A stretch of DNA of 64,000 nt from Brevibacterium sp. RIT 803 (lineage in GTDB: Bacteria; Actinomycetota; Actinomycetes; Actinomycetales; Brevibacteriaceae), in NCBI RefSeq assembly GCF_016892625.1, contig NZ_JAFEMW010000001.1:1-64000 (forward strand), read 5' to 3'. Below the pieces are notes generated by a model, which saw only the letters and a list, made by a program, of their open reading frames with translations, was not told where the DNA came from and searched no databases. The position numbers were made by a program, and so were the translations under genes. The stretch's first letter is position 1. Each line of letters begins with the position of its first letter. Below are positions 28,116 to 37,251 of this stretch, one piece after another.

Positions 28116-29639
28116 TCAGATGGGTTGGTTCGACTCAGGCTTGGCTCCGTCTCCGATTGACCAAGCGACGAAGTCTGCGATATCGCGCAGCTGCTCGACT
28201 CTGACCTGCTGGTCGACATACATCATGTGCCCGGCTGGATAATAGCGACGAACGATCTGGTCATGGGATTCATCGGCAATGCGCAGGTGTGCAAGCACGT
28301 GTTCCGAGGCGGCGAACGGCGTCGCTGAGTCGTGATAACCGAACGCCACGTAGACCTTGAGATGCGGATTCATGCGCATCGCGAAAGCGAGATCTTCGGC
28401 AGTGTTGACGGTGGAGTTCTCGAACTCCTTGTACGACCATGGATGGACTCTGGATGTCAGCACCTCGTAGGTGAGGTCCGATTCGTATCCGAGTTCGGCA
28501 CGCAGCAGATGATTGATGCCCACGGTGTAGGGATACTGGATCGCCGGATATGAAGGGTCGTCGCCGAGCACTTCTGAGGCGACCTTCCCCGGATGCGCGG
28601 TGAAGCGGGAATCCAAGCGACCGATGCGCAGTCGCTGATCGCGGAGAAGTTCTGTGAAGAAGGTGAACTCGTCGATGCGAAGGTCAGCCAGCCGGACGAA
28701 CTTCTCATCGATCCCAATGAGCTCGGCCAGCTTCGCAGCTATCCGGGAGTGCTCGGCGGCCTCGAGTCGGTGTCCGCGCGCAAGCGCCTGGCTGAAGTCC
28801 CCATGGGCAAAATCCGTCGCCTCTGCGACGACATCTTCGAGCTCGCGCCTCGGATGTTTGCCGTGATAGTGCGCGATGGCGGCGAACGTCGGCAGGTAGT
28901 GGATGTAGGGCGCTTCGTTGCCCTCCGTGAAATCGATCGTGGCGAAATCGAGGACGGCCGATATGAGGAGAAGACCGTTGAAGGCGATCCCGTGGCGTTT
29001 GGCCAGATGTCCGGCCAGGGCCGCGGCGCGGGTGGTTCCGTAGGACTCTCCGGCGAGGAACTTCGGTGAGATCCACCGATTGTTCCGTGTCAGCCACAGC
29101 CGGATCGCCTCGCCGACGACGTCGCGATCCCCAGTGAACCCGTGGAAGTCCTCCGGCTTCTCCCCCTCTGCGGTGCGGGAGTATCCCGTGGTCACCGGGT
29201 CGATGAAGACCAGATCGGCGTGAGCCAGAGTCGTCTCAAGATTGTCGACGAGACCGTAGGGCGGCGGGGTGCGATCATTGACGTCGTTGGCCACCACCCG
29301 CCGTGGACCGAAAAGACCAATGTGCATCCAGGCCGATGACGATCCCGGGCCTCCGTTGAAGACGAAGACGACCGGACGCTGAGCATCCTGACCGTCGTCG
29401 GTACCCTCAGCGATGGCGGTGTAGGAGGTGAGGAAGATCTGCGCCTTGGGCTTGAGACCGGCGAACACGCCTTCCTCGACGATTTCGGAGCCGATGACCA
29501 TCCGGCCCGCCTGGGCCCGATACCGGAGCAGACCGGCGGGCAGCTGAAGTTCATGGACAGTGGTGACGAAGTCATCGACCGGCCGCGGTGGTTCTGCCGG
29601 CTGATTCGTGGGCTGTGACTGAGTCTGTGAGTCAGACAT
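28116..29639 (-). CDS. S10 family serine carboxypeptidase-like protein
   Basis: 507 residues. An alpha/beta hydrolase of peptidase family S10. The N-terminal NGGPGSSSAW oxyanion segment is at 95-104, the nucleophile is Ser199 in GESYG, and the acid and base are in FGYHDSATPF and AGHMMYVD near the C-terminus. No signal peptide is visible; the first 25 residues are Gln/Pro/Thr-rich, so it is probably cytoplasmic, unlike vacuolar relatives. It lies 87 bp downstream of the DppF-like ATPase gene, so C-terminal trimming of imported peptides fits. Confidence 0.88.
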   Translation of the reverse strand: MSDSQTQSQPTNQPAEPPRPVDDFVTTVHELQLPAGLLRYRAQAGRMVIGSEIVEEGVFAGLKPKAQIFLTSYTAIAEGTDDGQDAQRPVVFVFNGGPGSSSAWMHIGLFGPRRVVANDVNDRTPPPYGLVDNLETTLAHADLVFIDPVTTGYSRTAEGEKPEDFHGFTGDRDVVGEAIRLWLTRNNRWISPKFLAGESYGTTRAAALAGHLAKRHGIAFNGLLLISAVLDFATIDFTEGNEAPYIHYLPTFAAIAHYHGKHPRRELEDVVAEATDFAHGDFSQALARGHRLEAAEHSRIAAKLAELIGIDEKFVRLADLRIDEFTFFTELLRDQRLRIGRLDSRFTAHPGKVASEVLGDDPSYPAIQYPYTVGINHLLRAELGYESDLTYEVLTSRVHPWSYKEFENSTVNTAEDLAFAMRMNPHLKVYVAFGYHDSATPFAASEHVLAHLRIADESHDQIVRRYYPAGHMMYVDQQVRVEQLRDIADFVAWSIGDGAKPESNQPI

Positions 29640-29726
29640 GATGGAGTTGAGATCCTTCCCTGTGTGTGGAGATGGTGGAGATTCGGTGGTCGGTGTCGAT
29701 GCTGAGCACCGAGGTGGTTGTGTCGG

Positions 29727-30542
29727 TCAGGAACACCGACCCGCGTCCCAGCGGGGATCGATGCTCGGGACCGCGGAGAGCAGGGTCTTCGTGTATTCGT
29801 GCTGCGGGGCATCGAAGATCTCGTCTCGCGGGCCTTGCTCGACGATCCTGCCCTTCTGCATCACGGCAACCTTGTGGGCGATCTGTCGCACGACCGCCAG
29901 ATCGTGGGCGATGAAGATGTAGGAGATGTCGCGTTCGCGCTGCAGGTCAACCAACAGCTCGAGCACCTGTGCCTGAACTGACACGTCGAGAGCGGAGACC
30001 GCCTCATCGCAGATGACGAGCTTCGGTTCGACGATGAGTGCGCGAGCGATGCCGATGCGCTGGGCCTGCCCTCCGGAGAACTGCCGCGGATAGCGAGTGG
30101 AGTGGTCGGGGTTGAGTCCGACTCGTTCCATCGCCGCCTTGACCATGTTCCGGTAGCCGCCTGTGGCCGTCCGCTTCTGATAGCGGAGTGGTGCCGACAC
30201 CACCTCTTCGACGGTGTGACGAGGGTTGAGTGAGGAGTAGGGGTCTTGAAAAACCACCTGAACGCCGCTGCGAAAGTCCCGCAAGGACGAACCCGAGCGC
30301 TGGGTGATCTCCTCACCTTGGAACTCCACCGACCCGGACGTGGGATCGATGAGGCGTGCGATCATCCGCGCCGTGGTCGACTTTCCCGAACCGGACTCTC
30401 CGACGATGCCCAGTGTCTGCCGCCGGTGGACATCGAAGGAGACTCCCTCGACTGCAGTGAATTTCTCTCTGCGGCCGGTGCGGAACTCCTTGCTCAGATC
30501 ATTGGCTGCCAGCAGCGGCGTGGCGATGTCGCTCATGCTCAT
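29727..30542 (-). CDS. Peptide ABC transporter ATP-binding protein (OppF/DppF-like)
   Basis: 271 residues. Walker [11 protein letters not shown]-loop FQDPYSSLNPR, signature FSGGQAQR, Walker B LVICDEAVSALD and the H-loop in FIAHDLAVV are all present. It powers import of oligopeptides together with the DppD-like partner. The start overlaps the upstream ATPase stop by four bases. The C-terminal oligopeptide-transporter extension is short, ending soon after EYTKTLLSAVPSIDPRW. Confidence 0.93.
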   Translation of the reverse strand: MSMSDIATPLLAANDLSKEFRTGRREKFTAVEGVSFDVHRRQTLGIVGESGSGKSTTARMIARLIDPTSGSVEFQGEEITQRSGSSLRDFRSGVQVVFQDPYSSLNPRHTVEEVVSAPLRYQKRTATGGYRNMVKAAMERVGLNPDHSTRYPRQFSGGQAQRIGIARALIVEPKLVICDEAVSALDVSVQAQVLELLVDLQRERDISYIFIAHDLAVVRQIAHKVAVMQKGRIVEQGPRDEIFDAPQHEYTKTLLSAVPSIDPRWDAGRCS

Positions 30543-31387
30543 CTGCCCCCTTTCGTGAGAATGGGCTCGGGAAGATCGACGACGTCGTCGAGGCGCGGTG
30601 TCGCTGCGAGCAGCGCTTTGGTGTAGTCGTTGCCCGGGTTCGAGAAGATCTGCTCCGCAGTGCCCTGTTCGACGGTTTGGCCGAATCGCATCACCGTCAC
30701 ATGATCGGAGATCTGGCTGACGACGGCCAAGTCGTGGGTGATGAACAGCATCGCCGCCTGCGTCATCTCCTGTACCTCGGCGAGCAGGTCGAGGATCTGG
30801 GCTTGAACGGTGACGTCGAGGGCCGTGGTCGGTTCATCGCCGATGATGAGGTCAGGTTCGCACACGAGCGCCATCGCGATCATCACTCTTTGGCGCATAC
30901 CACCGGAGAACTGATGGGGATAGTGTCCGACACGACCGGCGGCGTCGGGGATGCGCACTCGATCCATCGCCTCGGCGGCCTTCCTCATCGCCGCTGCCTT
31001 CGTACCTCCCTTATGAGCACGGTAGGCCTCGGCGATCTGGAAGCCGACCGTGTAGTAGGGGTTGAGCGAGGACAGGGGATCCTGAAAGATCATCGCGATC
31101 TGATCGCCGCGGGTCCGGCGCATCGAGGCATCGGACCGGTGGAGCAGCTCATCGCCGTGAAACCGCGCTGACCCTGTTGTCGTCGCCTCCTTCGGCAGCA
31201 GACCCATGATCGCCAGTGACGTCATCGACTTGCCCGACCCTGATTCGCCGACCAATCCCATCGTCTGGCCTCGTGCGATGTCGAACGAGCTTCCGTCGAC
31301 GACGATGCCGAGCGGAAATTCGATGCGAAGATCCCGCACGGACAGGACCGGAGCATCACTTGCAGGTCTCGACGGGTGTGCGCTCAT
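30539..31387 (-). CDS. Peptide ABC transporter ATP-binding protein (OppD/DppD-like)
   Basis: 282 residues from ATG 31387, which overlaps the permease stop (ATGA). Walker [11 protein letters not shown]-loop [10 protein letters not shown], signature FSGGMRQR, Walker [13 protein letters not shown] and FITHDLAVV are all intact. The frame remains open far upstream into the permease gene, but that extension is an Arg/His-rich shadow. It pairs with the following ATPase as the heteromeric motor of a PepT-family importer. Confidence 0.93.
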   Translation of the reverse strand: MSAHPSRPASDAPVLSVRDLRIEFPLGIVVDGSSFDIARGQTMGLVGESGSGKSMTSLAIMGLLPKEATTTGSARFHGDELLHRSDASMRRTRGDQIAMIFQDPLSSLNPYYTVGFQIAEAYRAHKGGTKAAAMRKAAEAMDRVRIPDAAGRVGHYPHQFSGGMRQRVMIAMALVCEPDLIIGDEPTTALDVTVQAQILDLLAEVQEMTQAAMLFITHDLAVVSQISDHVTVMRFGQTVEQGTAEQIFSNPGNDYTKALLAATPRLDDVVDLPEPILTKGGR

Positions 31388-32379
31388 GAGGTGCTCACTC
31401 TCACTCGGGGGTCGAGCACCCGGTAGAGCAGGTCGACCACAATGTTGGCAATGATCACTGCGAAGGCTGCCACGAGCGTGACTCCCATGATCACGGGCTG
31501 ATCGTTGACGGCGATCGCGTCGTAGGCGTACCGGCCGACGCCGTTGAGCCCGAAGACCGTCTCTGTGATGAGGGCTCCGCCCAGCAGTGTGGCGAAGTCG
31601 ACGCCCAGGAGTGTGACGATCGGGGTCAATGACGGACGCAGTCCGTGCCGAATGAGGACGGCGCTGCGTCCCAGGCCCTTGGCACGGGCCGTGCGCATGA
31701 AGTTCTCTCCCATGGTGTCGATGACATTGGTCCTCGTCAGCCGCGCATACATCGACGCGTACATGAGCGCAAGCACCATCCACGGCATGAGGTAGGCCTG
31801 GAACCACTGAACTGGGCTGTCTGTGAACGGGACCACCGTCGGGAACGGCAGCCATTGGAGCTGCACGACGAGAAGGTATTGCAGGACCAAGGCCACGAAG
31901 TAGTTCGGCAGGGAAATCCCGGCCAGGGCGAACATCATCGCTCCCTTATCCCACCAGGTGCCTTCCTTCACAGCGCTGATCACGCCTGCAGCCACGCCGG
32001 AGAGCAGCCACAGGACCGCGGCACCGACGGCGATGGTCACCGAGACGGGCAGACGATCGACGATCCCCTGCAGGACATCCTGGTTGGTCTGGAACGAGTA
32101 CCCGATGCACGGGGCGTTGCAGTGGACCACCGAGGCACCCGAACCGTAGTCGCGGCCGACGAAGATCGCGGCGAGGAACGTGAAGAACTGAGTGAAGAAC
32201 GGTTCGTTGAGTCCCAGCTGGTCCCGGATCGCCTCGATCCTCTCCGGGGTGCAGGTCTGGCCGCAGATGCTGGCTGCCGGATCCGGTGAGAGTTGGAAGA
32301 AGATGACGAAGGTGAAGAATACGACGAGCAGCATGATGATCAGAGCCGCGAACAGTCGTTTGACGAGATAGATGGCCAT
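31384..32379 (-). CDS. Peptide ABC transporter permease (DppB-like)
   Basis: 331 residues with about six membrane helices. The N-terminal helix with the following RIEAIRDQLGLNEPFFTQF loop is typical of the DppB/OppB type. The cytoplasmic coupling loop (MGENFMRTARAKGLGRSAVLIRHGLR) carries the EAA-like sequence. A periplasmic loop around residues 75-95 contains two cysteines (HCNAPCIGYS). Its start shares one base with the stop of the upstream permease, so the operon is tightly packed. Confidence 0.92.
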   Translation of the reverse strand: MAIYLVKRLFAALIIMLLVVFFTFVIFFQLSPDPAASICGQTCTPERIEAIRDQLGLNEPFFTQFFTFLAAIFVGRDYGSGASVVHCNAPCIGYSFQTNQDVLQGIVDRLPVSVTIAVGAAVLWLLSGVAAGVISAVKEGTWWDKGAMMFALAGISLPNYFVALVLQYLLVVQLQWLPFPTVVPFTDSPVQWFQAYLMPWMVLALMYASMYARLTRTNVIDTMGENFMRTARAKGLGRSAVLIRHGLRPSLTPIVTLLGVDFATLLGGALITETVFGLNGVGRYAYDAIAVNDQPVIMGVTLVAAFAVIIANIVVDLLYRVLDPRVRVSTS

Positions 32380-33323
32380 CAGAGTCCTCCCGCCCAGATC
32401 TTCTGGAGGTTGTCACCGAGCACGGTGAACGACAGCACAGTGAGGAACAGGAACATACCCGGTATGGCGAAGAACATCGGATCGCTGGAGTACCAGGTCA
32501 CCGCCGATGCGATCATCTGCCCCCACGAGGGATCGGGTGGAGTGATGCCCACTCCGAGGAAGGACAGTCCGGCCTCAGTGGCGATGAACGTCGGCACCGC
32601 CAGCGTGGCCATGACGACGATGGTTCCCGAAAGGTTGGGAAGCACTTCCCGGAATACCAGCGGAACCCAGCCGGCCCCCGATGTCCGGGCCGCCTCGACG
32701 AATTCACGATTCTTCAGTGACAGAGTCTGGCCGCGGATCACGCGGGCCGTGGCCGGCCAGGAGAAGAGGCTGAGCACGAGGACGAGGAGCAGAGGACGGT
32801 TCCCCTGCGGCAGGGCCGAGAGGATTGCGATCATGAAGATCAGTGCTGGGAACGCCATGAGAAAGTCCATCACCCGGGAGATCACGGCATCGACGAACCC
32901 TCCGAGGAAACCGGCGATCACGCCCATAACCACTCCGATGACCATGGTGATCGCGGTTGCGCCGATGCCGATGAGCATCGAGACACGCGCGCCGTAGGCG
33001 ATCCGAGCGAAGATGTCACGGCCGTTCTGGGGTTCGACTCCCATCCAATGCTCGGCACTGATGCCACCGAACGCGCCGTGCGGCAACCCACCCAGTGCCG
33101 GGTCCACGGCTCCTTCGTCGAATTCGTAGGGGCTGTAGCCGGAGAGCTGAGTAATGAGCGGAGCGAAGATCGCGAGGAGGACGATGAAGACGAGGAACCC
33201 GGTGGACAGAATCACTGTCGGTTTGCGCAGGATCCTCTTCAGGGTTCCCAGCCCGGGCGAAAAATCCTCCCCCGGGCCGGGCCGACCGAATTCCTCGACC
33301 TGATTCGAAAGCGAAGCAGTCAC
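32379..33323 (-). CDS. Peptide ABC transporter permease (DppC-like)
   Basis: 314 residues from GTG 33323, which lies 7 bases after the stop of the binding-protein gene and has a GGAAGGA site upstream. A longer in-frame reading would overlap that gene with a Ser/Arg-rich nonsense segment. The N-terminal cytoplasmic stretch, KRILRKPTVILSTGF, then a helix, then the extracytoplasmic loop, is DppC-like; the EAA loop is REFVEAARTSGAGWVPLVFREVLPN. The DppC-type gene precedes the DppB-type gene, the reverse of the usual order. Confidence 0.92.
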   Translation of the reverse strand: MTASLSNQVEEFGRPGPGEDFSPGLGTLKRILRKPTVILSTGFLVFIVLLAIFAPLITQLSGYSPYEFDEGAVDPALGGLPHGAFGGISAEHWMGVEPQNGRDIFARIAYGARVSMLIGIGATAITMVIGVVMGVIAGFLGGFVDAVISRVMDFLMAFPALIFMIAILSALPQGNRPLLLVLVLSLFSWPATARVIRGQTLSLKNREFVEAARTSGAGWVPLVFREVLPNLSGTIVVMATLAVPTFIATEAGLSFLGVGITPPDPSWGQMIASAVTWYSSDPMFFAIPGMFLFLTVLSFTVLGDNLQKIWAGGL

Positions 33324-33330
33324 GAGTGAA

Positions 33331-35076
33331 CTATCCTTCCGGCTTGAGTAGCCCCAGCTGCGAGTAGTCGATGTATCCGGTCTTGGACGGATTGGCGAAC
33401 GCTCCGCCGACGTTCGAGCCGACGAGCTGCAGAGGGCGCGGGCGGACCAGAGGCACGACGGGAGCGAGCTCGAGGACCTGTTCGTTGATCTCGGCATAGG
33501 CCGCTGTCTTGTCGTCGAGATCGGGCATGACTGCCGCCTCGGCTAGGGCCTTGTTCAGCTTCGGATCATCGATCTGGGACTGATTGAGGTTGCCGGTCTT
33601 CGTGATTCGCTCACCGTCGAACAGGGGTCCCAACAGCGGTTCACCGGAGAACCAGCCGTTGGAGCACCAGCCGGTGATCGCGAGCTCGTTCTGCTGGCTC
33701 GGTGTGGCAAGAACCTCGTAGAACTTCGCCTGGTCGATGACGTTGAGTTTGACCTCGATGCCGACCTTCTTCAGTGACTGTTGCACCGCCTCGGCCTGCG
33801 CCTGCCACATCGGCAGCGCACGTACGTCCATGGTCAGTTTGAGGTTCTCCGCGCCTGCTTCTTTGAGCATGGCCTTGGCTTTCTCCGGATCGCCCGTGTT
33901 TCCCTCAGTGGCGTAGGGATCGGTGTCGTCGTACTGCGGAACGCTGGGAAGCAGCTGGTTCGGTGCGACATCGGCCAGCTGTGGGCCGCCGCTGGCGTTG
34001 ACCACGCTCGACTTGTCCACAGCCCAGTTGATGGCTTGTCGGACCTTCTTATCTCCCAGTGGCTCCTTGGCGTTGTTCATGACCATGAAGTAATTGCAGG
34101 AGGGCATGCTCTGCACCGTGCGCTCAGAGAGTTTGGGGTCTTGGGTGATCTTCGCGAGGTTGGCCGCGACCACCGGGTTGGTCGACGCCGAGACAGCGTT
34201 GGCATCGTCGCCCTGGCCGGAGATCATCCGCTGATCGATCGTGTTCTGATCGAGGCTGACTGTGAACTTGTAGCCGTCTGGATAGGCTGGGCGAATGTCG
34301 TCGGTCTCGGCATCCCAGTTCTCGTTGCGGACCAACGTCAGCGACTCGCCGCGCTTGTACTCGTCGACTTTGTACGGACCCGACGAGATCGGATCCTTCT
34401 GGATCTGGTCGACCTTGGTCACCTTGTCCTTCGGGAATGGGGCTCCCGGTGCAGTGGCAACGACATTCGGGAAGTCGGCCATCGGCTTATTCGTCTCGAT
34501 CGTGATCGTCCGATCATCAACGACCTTGATCGAGTCGAGGCCTTCAGGGTCCTCGAAGACACCCTCGTAGTCCTTGGCACCCTTGACGTAGTTCTGCAGA
34601 TAGTCGAGGCCGATGGCAAGCGACGGGTCGAAGGCATGTTCGAAACCGAACTTCACGTCTTCCGCCGTGATCGGCGTTCCGTCTTCGAACGTGATTCCTT
34701 CTTTGAGTTTGAAGGTCCATTCCGTGGCGTCTTCGTTTGAGGTACCCGTATCTTCGGCCAGATCGCCGACGAGTTCGAGTTCTCCGGACTCTCGGTTGTA
34801 TTTGTACTGAGTGAGGTTGCGGTAGAGGAGGTTGTAGAGGTTGAGGACGTTGCCGTCGCTGCCCATAGCAGGATCCAGATGAGAGAAATCGACTCCACCC
34901 AAGACTTCGACGACGCCGCCCTTCTGCGGATCACCGGTGTACGAGGCGAAGCCCGTCTTATCGTCGACGACCGATTGAGCGTCCCCGCCCTTGCTCGAAC
35001 TCCCATTTCCACAGGCGCTCACAAGCATCGTGGCGGCAGCGGCGATCGCAACCATCGACATAGCTCGCTTGTTCAT
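33331..35076 (-). CDS. Peptide ABC transporter substrate-binding lipoprotein
   Basis: 581 residues, SBP_bac_5 family. The signal peptide ends in the lipobox LVSAC, with the acylated cysteine at residue 22, followed by a Gly/Ser linker. Family segments include GITFEDGTPITAEDVKFGFEH (near 130-150) and KVRQAINWAVDKSSVV. It delivers peptides to the DppB/C-like permeases. The ATG has AAGGAGA upstream. It is the first gene of the operon, divergent from the RpiR-type regulator, with 220 bp in between. Confidence 0.94.
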   Translation of the reverse strand: MNKRAMSMVAIAAAATMLVSACGNGSSSKGGDAQSVVDDKTGFASYTGDPQKGGVVEVLGGVDFSHLDPAMGSDGNVLNLYNLLYRNLTQYKYNRESGELELVGDLAEDTGTSNEDATEWTFKLKEGITFEDGTPITAEDVKFGFEHAFDPSLAIGLDYLQNYVKGAKDYEGVFEDPEGLDSIKVVDDRTITIETNKPMADFPNVVATAPGAPFPKDKVTKVDQIQKDPISSGPYKVDEYKRGESLTLVRNENWDAETDDIRPAYPDGYKFTVSLDQNTIDQRMISGQGDDANAVSASTNPVVAANLAKITQDPKLSERTVQSMPSCNYFMVMNNAKEPLGDKKVRQAINWAVDKSSVVNASGGPQLADVAPNQLLPSVPQYDDTDPYATEGNTGDPEKAKAMLKEAGAENLKLTMDVRALPMWQAQAEAVQQSLKKVGIEVKLNVIDQAKFYEVLATPSQQNELAITGWCSNGWFSGEPLLGPLFDGERITKTGNLNQSQIDDPKLNKALAEAAVMPDLDDKTAAYAEINEQVLELAPVVPLVRPRPLQLVGSNVGGAFANPSKTGYIDYSQLGLLKPEG

Positions 35077-35264
35077 GAAAAGTCTCCTTCGACTGTTCCG
35101 TCATGATGGGTGGTTCAGAGTCCGCGAGTGACCGCACTCCAACTTCTGCAGTGTCTGTTGCAACCTCCGCCTCCATCATTACCGCTGTTATCAGCGATAA
35201 GATTGGAACTTCAGACGCTCCAACCGCGAAGAAGTGACCTCAACCACATCTCGTATACAATCAG

Positions 35265-35284
35265 ATCGCAACGTTCATTGCAAT
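35265..35284. promoter_or_regulatory. Dyad operator next to the RpiR-type gene
   Basis: ATCGCAA and TTGCAAT, six bases apart, form a near-perfect dyad just upstream of the ribosome binding site of the RpiR-type gene; TATACA at 35254-35259 is a possible -10. It probably mediates autoregulation, and perhaps control of the divergent peptide-importer operon, but that is inference. Confidence 0.45.
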
Positions 35285-35296
35285 AGGAGATTCATA

Positions 35297-36145
35297 GTGG
35301 GAATCATCGCGACATGGCTGGAGCACCTCATGTCTCAGCGCAAACTGTCCCCGGGGACAACGACAGTACTCAAGGCGATTGCCGACGATCCCGAAAGAGC
35401 TTCGTACTGCAGTGCTGCAGCACTCGCCGAGGCGGCTGGGGTCAACGTCGCCACTGTTGTCCGAGCTGCGCAGGCCATCGATTTCACCGGCTGGTCGGAG
35501 TTGTCGACAGAGATTCGGAATCGATTTCTCTCGTCATTGGATGCCGACAAACATTTTGTTCGCAACACGACCATCGGCACGGGTCAGGCTGTGAAGTCTA
35601 TTCGTAAAGATCTCGAGCTCCTCGGACTTCTTTCAGAGTCGCTCTCCGATGCATCGATCACAACAATTGCCGAGATGATCACTTCGTCACGATCGACCAA
35701 GGTACTTGCCACTGGCGCATACGTGGCCCCGGGGGCAGTCTTGGCTCACAATGCTCAGGGCCTGGGCTATAACGTGTCGCTCAGTGATGGTTCGACAACA
35801 AGCATGATCAACGACGTTCGCTTGCTGCAGCCGGGCGACTGCCTGTTGACCTTTTCCATCTGGAAAACCAGTTCAAGCATCGTTCCACTGTGTGAACTGG
35901 CCAAAGAACGGGGTGTGCGGCTGATCGTCATTGCCGACCAGCATTCGCAACTGGCCGAACTCGCCGATCAACTCATCCTTGTACCGTCTGAAGGCGTCGG
36001 CCCGATGGCCTCAGTGACTTGCGCGGTCAGTGTCGCCCAGAGCATCGTGGGTGCGATTGCGAACGTCGACACACAGCATTCTGCCGCGATGCTCGAGGAA
36101 CTGCAGACCATGTGGTCGCGCACCCAAGCGGTGATCAGTGACTGA
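35297..36145 (+). CDS. MurR/RpiR family regulator with SIS domain
   Basis: 282 residues from GTG 35297, which has AGGAGA 6 bases upstream. The N-terminal HTH_6 domain (about 1-80) includes CSAAALAEAAGVNVATVVRAAQAIDFTGWSEL. The SIS sugar-phosphate-isomerase-like domain (about 110-265) includes STKVLATGAY and a CLLTFSIWKTSSS phosphate-binding-type loop. RpiR regulators usually sense phosphosugars, sometimes muropeptide-derived ones such as MurNAc-6-P. Being next to a peptide importer, control by a muropeptide-like ligand is possible but not shown. Confidence 0.88.
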   Translation: MGIIATWLEHLMSQRKLSPGTTTVLKAIADDPERASYCSAAALAEAAGVNVATVVRAAQAIDFTGWSELSTEIRNRFLSSLDADKHFVRNTTIGTGQAVKSIRKDLELLGLLSESLSDASITTIAEMITSSRSTKVLATGAYVAPGAVLAHNAQGLGYNVSLSDGSTTSMINDVRLLQPGDCLLTFSIWKTSSSIVPLCELAKERGVRLIVIADQHSQLAELADQLILVPSEGVGPMASVTCAVSVAQSIVGAIANVDTQHSAAMLEELQTMWSRTQAVISD

Positions 36146-36342
36146 GCACGTTGAGTGTGCCCCAGCATTACCTCGAATCGGCTGGAAACAGAACGGAATG
36201 CTGGCAATTCCGACATTGTCCGAGATCTCGAACAGCGGCAGTCCCGTAAGCCAAGCACCCTTTGTTCGCCTTCGTTCGTCTGTCATATAGTCAACAGAAC
36301 TGCTACGCCAGATGCGGAACGATTCAGGTCGAAGGAGACTTT

Positions 36343-37239
36343 ATGAGATACGTCGTCGGCATCACCATGGACAATCGTGGGCGCGACGCCGTGTCGCTCG
36401 CCCTCGCGCTTGCCCAAACCACGCTGACGTCCCACCGGGTCGAACTCGACTTGGTCCACGTACTCCGTGGTGTCCCGCCTGAACAGGCCGGGTCGAAACC
36501 GGAACGCGAGTATCAGAAACTCTGCCTCGAAGAGGCTGAGCAATGGATGGCCAAAACGCACGATCTCGTCCCGAAGACCATCCGGTCCACGACAAGTGTC
36601 CATTTCGCTGATTCCATGGCCGCGGGTCTGATCGACAAAGCCACGTCACGTCCCTGCGACCTCATCATCGTCGGCGCGGCAAGCCACGGCCCGTTGAGAC
36701 GCTTCACCATCGGGTCGGTGGCCAACGCGCTCCTCCATTCCTCTCCCATTCCGGTCGCTTTGGCTCCCTCGGGCTACCTGCCGCCCAGCCGTCTGACGCG
36801 TCTGAGCTGTGCTCTTGGCATGCGCCCCGGCGCCGAGGTGGCACTCAACGTCGCGACCCAGTCCTCAGTGCTCCATGACGTACCCCTGCGGTTGATATCT
36901 CTCATCGCTCTGGACTCCCGCACCGAGGACGTAGAGAGGACCGACGCTGCCCGCGACCATGCGAAGAAGCTGCTCCTGCGAGCTTCCCAGTCCGTCGAAG
37001 ACGCCACGGAAGTCATGGTCGATGTCGCGCTTGGCCGATCCATCGAGTCGGCCATCGAGAAATTGACCTGGGATGATGGCGAGATCGTCCTCATCGGTTC
37101 GAGCAGATTGGCCAAGAACCGCTCGATCTTCATGGGAACGACAGCCAATAAGATGCTTCGGAGTCTGCCGGTTCCGATGGTCGTGGTGCCCCGGTATCAC
37201 GCGGCCGATTTCATCTCAGACAATGGAATCTCCATCTGA
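36343..37239 (+). CDS. Tandem universal stress protein
   Basis: 298 residues with two UspA domains. The first (2-145) ends with the ATP-binding G-x2-G-x9-G-S/T type motif in GAASHGPLRRFTIGSVAN, and the second (155-290) with IGSSRLAKNRSIFMGTTANK. Both keep the nucleotide-binding glycines, so ATP binding is likely. The ATG at 36343 has GAAGGAGA upstream. It sits between the peptide-import and sulfonate gene sets and ends 12 bases before the MocR gene, so read-through into that gene is possible. Confidence 0.9.
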   Translation: MRYVVGITMDNRGRDAVSLALALAQTTLTSHRVELDLVHVLRGVPPEQAGSKPEREYQKLCLEEAEQWMAKTHDLVPKTIRSTTSVHFADSMAAGLIDKATSRPCDLIIVGAASHGPLRRFTIGSVANALLHSSPIPVALAPSGYLPPSRLTRLSCALGMRPGAEVALNVATQSSVLHDVPLRLISLIALDSRTEDVERTDAARDHAKKLLLRASQSVEDATEVMVDVALGRSIESAIEKLTWDDGEIVLIGSSRLAKNRSIFMGTTANKMLRSLPVPMVVVPRYHAADFISDNGISI

Positions 37240-37251
37240 GTTGCTGCAGAC

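Noticed and set aside
31388..31855. Upstream extension of the DppD-like ATPase reading frame
   Set aside because: The added 156 residues are Arg/His-rich shadow sequence of the overlapping permease; ATG 31387 gives a normal ATPase start.
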